From positions 124,001 to 188,000 of the forward strand of contig JAZDFC010000105.1 of NCBI GenBank assembly GCA_043808235.1: a stretch of DNA of 64,000 nt. Reading direction: 5' to 3'. The position numbers were made by a program, and so were the translations under genes. Positions 60,864-64,000 of this stretch are shown here, piece by piece. Below the pieces are notes generated by a model that did no database searches, was not told the DNA's origin, and saw only the letters and a list, made by a program, of their open reading frames with translations. Origin of the DNA: JAZDFC01 sp043808235. GTDB lineage: Bacteria; Bacteroidota; Ignavibacteria; Ignavibacteriales; Melioribacteraceae. The first letter of the stretch is position 1, and the number at the start of each line of letters is the position of its first letter.

Positions 60864-61979
60864 TTACTTGATAAGGATCATTTTCCTTGTTGAATTAAAA
60901 TTGCCTGCTGTTAAAACATAAAAATAAGCGCCGCTCGATAAATAGCTGGCGTTGAATTCTACAGAGTGGTTGCCGGCTGACATTTCATTCGCAACCGGAT
61001 GCGCTACTTCCTGACCGAGCGTATTATAAATTCTCAAAGACACAAAATCATTCTGTGGAATTGAAAAATTAATTTTTGTTGTTGGATTAAACGGATTCGG
61101 GAAGTTCTGCGACAATTCATATTTAACAGGGATACTTCCCGGCTCAACCGATGTAAATGTTGTATTGTACTTATTCTGCGCTTCGGTTAATAACCCAAGA
61201 ACTGCTTCGTCTGTTCCTTCAACTGCCGCTGCGACATAAAATGTTGCGGTTCCATTAGTTGGGAGAACTATGCCGGGACCACCGAAGATTATTAGTGCAC
61301 CGTCAACACCCGCCGTACCGGTTGCGTCTATTGTGCCGCTCGTTAACCAGCCATACAGATCAGTATCTCCAACCCAATAATCAGATACATAACTTCCAAT
61401 TTCGAGAGTAGTAAGAGTGTGCGATAATATTTTTATGCCCAATTTTTTTGTTGAACCGTCGCGTGTTGTAATTGTCGCTTGTGCATCGGCAATATAATTT
61501 GTTACATCGCCGCCGTATCCGCCATCAAGTTCGGGAATTACCTCTACTCCGGGAACTGCTGTTAGATCAGCCGTTTCCCTATTAGTAATAGTGTACTTTA
61601 CAATAAAGTAAGGCTGGCCAGTCCATGCAAATAAATTCATTTCAACCAAAACATTCGGTGGAAGGTTTGTATATGTATTATTAAATGCTCCGAAAATTTC
61701 AAAATCACTCAGCGTGGGTGATTCAACTAAAACTGAGGGAACCTCATTTTCCATATCATTTTGGTAATCGAAAACTTGTCCATCTGCTCCGCCTACAAGT
61801 GGAGAAATTCTTTCTATTTGTTTTGGGTCGGCGCCGGTAGAAAACACTCTGATTCTACCATAATTATTTACGACAACATTAAGCGCTGTATTATCAAACT
61901 CGGCTTGAGCAAAAAGGTCAGCCGGAAATAATGTCAAGGCTACTAGAAAAATCGATAAACTAGTAAAAAGCTTTTTCAT
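60864..61979 (-). CDS. T9SS-secreted protein of unknown function
   Basis: 371 residues, signal peptide ending L-F-A-Q-A. Residues 28-280 form one beta-rich domain (L-N-V-V-V-N-N-Y-G-R-I-R-V-F, V-L-V-E-M-N-L-F-A-W-T-G-Q-P-Y-F-I-V-K-Y-T-I-T-N-R) with no recognised family. It is followed by a type A sorting domain (N-F-P-N-P-F-N-P, ending R-K-M-I-L-I-K). The K-Y-T-I-T-N-R strand recalls the V-I-N-K modules of the large surface proteins. Placed between the transporter and the RpiR gene; perhaps a surface binder for the locus. Confidence 0.8.
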   Translation of the reverse strand: MKKLFTSLSIFLVALTLFPADLFAQAEFDNTALNVVVNNYGRIRVFSTGADPKQIERISPLVGGADGQVFDYQNDMENEVPSVLVESPTLSDFEIFGAFNNTYTNLPPNVLVEMNLFAWTGQPYFIVKYTITNRETADLTAVPGVEVIPELDGGYGGDVTNYIADAQATITTRDGSTKKLGIKILSHTLTTLEIGSYVSDYWVGDTDLYGWLTSGTIDATGTAGVDGALIIFGGPGIVLPTNGTATFYVAAAVEGTDEAVLGLLTEAQNKYNTTFTSVEPGSIPVKYELSQNFPNPFNPTTKINFSIPQNDFVSLRIYNTLGQEVAHPVANEMSAGNHSVEFNASYLSSGAYFYVLTAGNFNSTRKMILIK

Positions 61980-62021
61980 GACTTCTCCTAAAGATTGATT
62001 AAAATAATTATTTACATTTAT

Positions 62022-63440
62022 CTACCATTTGAGAAAATACGGTGGAATAAGCAACAGCAATCCCATAATAATTAGCACTATTTGAAAAGGCAATATCCAT
62101 TTTGCCCATTTATCCCAGGGAACGCGGGCCATAGATAGCGCACCCATGGTAACCGCCGAGGTAGGGATAATAATATTTGTTAACTCGCCAAACTGAAATG
62201 CAAGGATAGATGTTTGCCTTGATACGCCGACAATATCCGCAAGCGGCGCCATTATTGGCATTGTTAGTGCAGCCTGTCCGCTCCCCGAATGTACGAAGAA
62301 ATTTATTACCGCCTGTATGATAAACATTTTCTGCGAAGCAAAAATCGGAGACGAGGATTCCACAAACGGCGCAAACGAATAGAGCATAGTATCAATTATG
62401 TGTCCGTCGCGGGCAATTACAAGTGTGGCGCGTGCGAGTGCAACTATAAATGCCGTCCCGACGAGATCTTTTGCCCCTTCGATAAACCCTTTTATAATTT
62501 GATCGCTTTTTAAACCGGCAATCAAACCAACAATTATACCCATTACAAAAAACAAAGCTGATATTTCTTCGATGAACCAGCTAAACTCCACTACGCCTAC
62601 AACAAGTAATGCTAAAGAGACAGTAAAAGTCAACAAGACTATTTTATGACGAAATGTAAGTTCTATATCGACACCGTTTTCTTTAGTATCAACTTTTTCA
62701 TTCTGCCGTCTTTCCAAATCCTCGGCGTACATTGGACTAATCGTAGGGTTTTTTCTGAGTTTTCTCTCGTAATAAACAAGGAATGCAATTGCGGTAAGAT
62801 TACATAAAAACCAAACTATCAATCTATAGCCGATACCGGAAAAAACCGGAACGCCAGCCAGGCCTTGCGCAATACCGACATTGAACGGATTTAAAAACGC
62901 GCTGGCAAATCCTATTTGAGCGCCGACAAGCGGTATTGCTACTCCAATAATTGAATCATAACCGAGCGCTAAACAAATCGGCACAAAAATTAATACGAAG
63001 GGAATTATTTCTTCGTTCATCCCGAAGGTGGCGCCGCCAAGTGAAAACATAGTTAATAAAACCGGGATGAAAAGTCTTCGCAACAGCTTCGAACGTTTGT
63101 GCGCCCGTGATAGTTTTGTGATAACTGCATTTATCGCATCAGTTTTTTGAAGTACCGAAAACGCACCGCCCACTATTAGAATAAATCCTATGATCAGCGC
63201 AGCTTCAACAAAACCTTTAATTGGCGAGGTAAATAATGCATCTAGGCCCTGCGGATTTTTTTCGACATAATGGAACGAACCGGGAATAACAACTTCTTTT
63301 CCATTCGCTACATGTCGTTGATAACTTCCACCGGGAATTACCCATGTAAGCGCCGCTATTAAAACAAGAAGATAAAAAATTAATAAATAGGTATTGGGAA
63401 CCCGAAATTTGAATTTCCTTTCAGTAGAATTTTTATTCAT
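62022..63440 (-). CDS. YfcC-family (DcuC-like) secondary transporter
   Basis: 472 residues, 11-12 membrane helices. N-terminal W-V-I-P-G-G-S-Y, then G-F-I-L-I-V-G-G-A-F-S-V-L, G-A-T-F-G-M-N-E-E, the L-N-P-F-N-V-G-I-A-Q half-helix, S-G-S-G-Q-A-A-L-T-M-P-I-M-A-P and F-G-E-L-T-N-I-I-I-P-T-S are the marks of the YfcC branch of PF03606. Members are annotated as C4-dicarboxylate carriers or basic amino-acid antiporters. Inner-membrane uptake of an amino acid or small peptide fits the locus. Its ATG overlaps the stop of the S51 peptidase gene by 4 nt. Confidence 0.9.
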   Translation of the reverse strand: MNKNSTERKFKFRVPNTYLLIFYLLVLIAALTWVIPGGSYQRHVANGKEVVIPGSFHYVEKNPQGLDALFTSPIKGFVEAALIIGFILIVGGAFSVLQKTDAINAVITKLSRAHKRSKLLRRLFIPVLLTMFSLGGATFGMNEEIIPFVLIFVPICLALGYDSIIGVAIPLVGAQIGFASAFLNPFNVGIAQGLAGVPVFSGIGYRLIVWFLCNLTAIAFLVYYERKLRKNPTISPMYAEDLERRQNEKVDTKENGVDIELTFRHKIVLLTFTVSLALLVVGVVEFSWFIEEISALFFVMGIIVGLIAGLKSDQIIKGFIEGAKDLVGTAFIVALARATLVIARDGHIIDTMLYSFAPFVESSSPIFASQKMFIIQAVINFFVHSGSGQAALTMPIMAPLADIVGVSRQTSILAFQFGELTNIIIPTSAVTMGALSMARVPWDKWAKWILPFQIVLIIMGLLLLIPPYFLKW

Positions 63441-64000
63441 TCAATTACACGTTTGTTTTTGAGATCGTACGTTTCGCCGGATTGCATGATGTCTATTTTT
63501 ATTCCGCTAACGGAGAACAATCCTTCATCATTTGTTTTAATACTTTTTGCTTCTGTTGGATCGACAACCATTACGGTTCTATCTCCGAATACTTCGAATG
63601 TTGAGTCGGGTTTTACAATAATTGCTGTTGATTCATCTATACCAATACCAATCATTTCCGGGTGCTCGAGCATCACTGAGATTAACCGGTTGCTTCTTTT
63701 ACGAAGAATAAAATGCTGATCAATAACAACCGTTTTCAAGAAACCGAAACCTTCTATTGTCTCTACGTTTCCTTTCTGAATAGTTTTAAATATTGTTACT
63801 GAATCCTTGTTTATAATTTCGTTGCCGGTAATCATAATTTCACTCATAACAGCAGCGCCCGCACTGGTTCCGCCAACTACTCCGCCGTTAAAATAAATTG
63901 ATTTTATCTTTTCAAATAGTTTTGTACCAAGAAGCGCCGCAGTTAAACGGGCTTGATCACCGCCGGAGAAAAATATCGCTTTAGTATTTTCGAGTTTTGC
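63437..64000 (-). CDS. Peptidase S51 (cyanophycinase/dipeptidase E-like), 5' end outside window
   Basis: 188 codons are visible; the frame is open to the right edge, so an internal Met at 63847 is not the start. S51 motifs are seen at the very edge: F-S-G-G-D-Q-A-R and, 23 residues later, the nucleophile elbow in G-G-V-V-G-G-T-S-A-G-A-A-V-M-S. The stretch M-I-G-I-G-I-D-E-S-T-A-I-I-V is the cyanophycinase G-I-G-I-D-E-x-T-A motif. The D-x-H-F segment (V-V-I-D-Q-H-F-I-L-R-K-R) has His with the expected R-x-R-like context. Whether it has a signal peptide cannot be seen. Overlaps the transporter gene by 4 nt (ATGA), so uptake and cleavage are co-expressed. Confidence 0.88.
   Translation of the reverse strand, partial: AKLENTKAIFFSGGDQARLTAALLGTKLFEKIKSIYFNGGVVGGTSAGAAVMSEIMITGNEIINKDSVTIFKTIQKGNVETIEGFGFLKTVVIDQHFILRKRSNRLISVMLEHPEMIGIGIDESTAIIVKPDSTFEVFGDRTVMVVDPTEAKSIKTNDEGLFSVSGIKIDIMQSGETYDLKNKRVIE

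Noticed and set aside
63437..63847. Stand-alone 136-residue protein starting at the Met at 63847
   Set aside because: The frame stays open to the window edge and carries the S51 nucleophile elbow upstream of that Met, so it is the 3' part of a longer gene.

Overview
The window is AT-rich, gene-dense DNA from a Gram-negative, didermic bacterium. The best fit is the Ignavibacteria/Melioribacter side of the Bacteroidota-Chlorobiota group. The case for this is: seven secreted proteins with a type IX secretion (T9SS) C-terminal sorting domain carrying the N-Y-P-N-P-F-N-P signature, plus one tiny protein with a variant; a PorV/PorQ-family barrel; two TonB-dependent receptors; many Shine-Dalgarno starts; and one possible Bacteroidota-type promoter box. 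The taxonomic call is inference from protein style, not from a marker gene. No tRNA, rRNA, CRISPR array or transposase gene was seen.

Layout. 1-6.5 kb: ybaK fragment, Prc-type protease, a decayed MmcQ/YjbR gene, a Cdd1-like protein, an alpha/beta hydrolase and a secreted alpha-amylase. 6.7-12 kb: a membrane protein, the agmatine-to-putrescine pair aguA-aguB, a membrane metallophosphoesterase and a Mut7-C RNase. 12.3-22.5 kb: a large secreted protein, a TetR regulator, a decayed secreted-protein gene, a barrel/lipoprotein pair and a 1439-residue secreted subtilase. 22.7-24.9 kb: HAD phosphatase, crotonase and class D beta-lactamase in one tight operon. 24.9-31.2 kb: small secreted proteins, a zinc-ribbon protein, a class I isoprenoid-synthase-like protein and a nitroreductase.

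31.3-41.8 kb is a signalling block. A TonB-dependent receptor, a periplasmic YfiR-family protein and a chemoreceptor with a CHASE8-like sensor lie in one run. A second chemoreceptor and a LytTR response regulator follow, each just downstream of a short C-terminal gene fragment that looks like the end of an outer membrane protein.

42.0-44.9 kb on the plus strand: an N-acylamino-acid racemase/OSBS-like enolase and a YtcJ-type amidohydrolase, followed by a cluster of palindromic repeats. From 64 kb down to 45.3 kb twelve genes run on the minus strand with short gaps: S51 peptidase, YfcC-type transporter, T9SS protein, RpiR regulator, TonB-dependent receptor, large surface protein, PorV-like barrel, secreted S51 (cyanophycinase-like) peptidase, BNR-like secreted protein, M14 carboxypeptidase, PLP-dependent deaminase and a HEAT/beta-lactamase-fold fusion. 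I read this as a candidate locus for extracellular breakdown, uptake and catabolism of an unusual polyamide such as cyanophycin or isopeptide/D-residue peptides.

Two sequence-level themes run through the window. Small palindromic or simple repeats have been captured in frame inside secreted-protein genes, repeatedly in the same loop of the sorting domain. Several intergenic gaps hold short frameshifted gene remnants, recognisable only by reading across frames.
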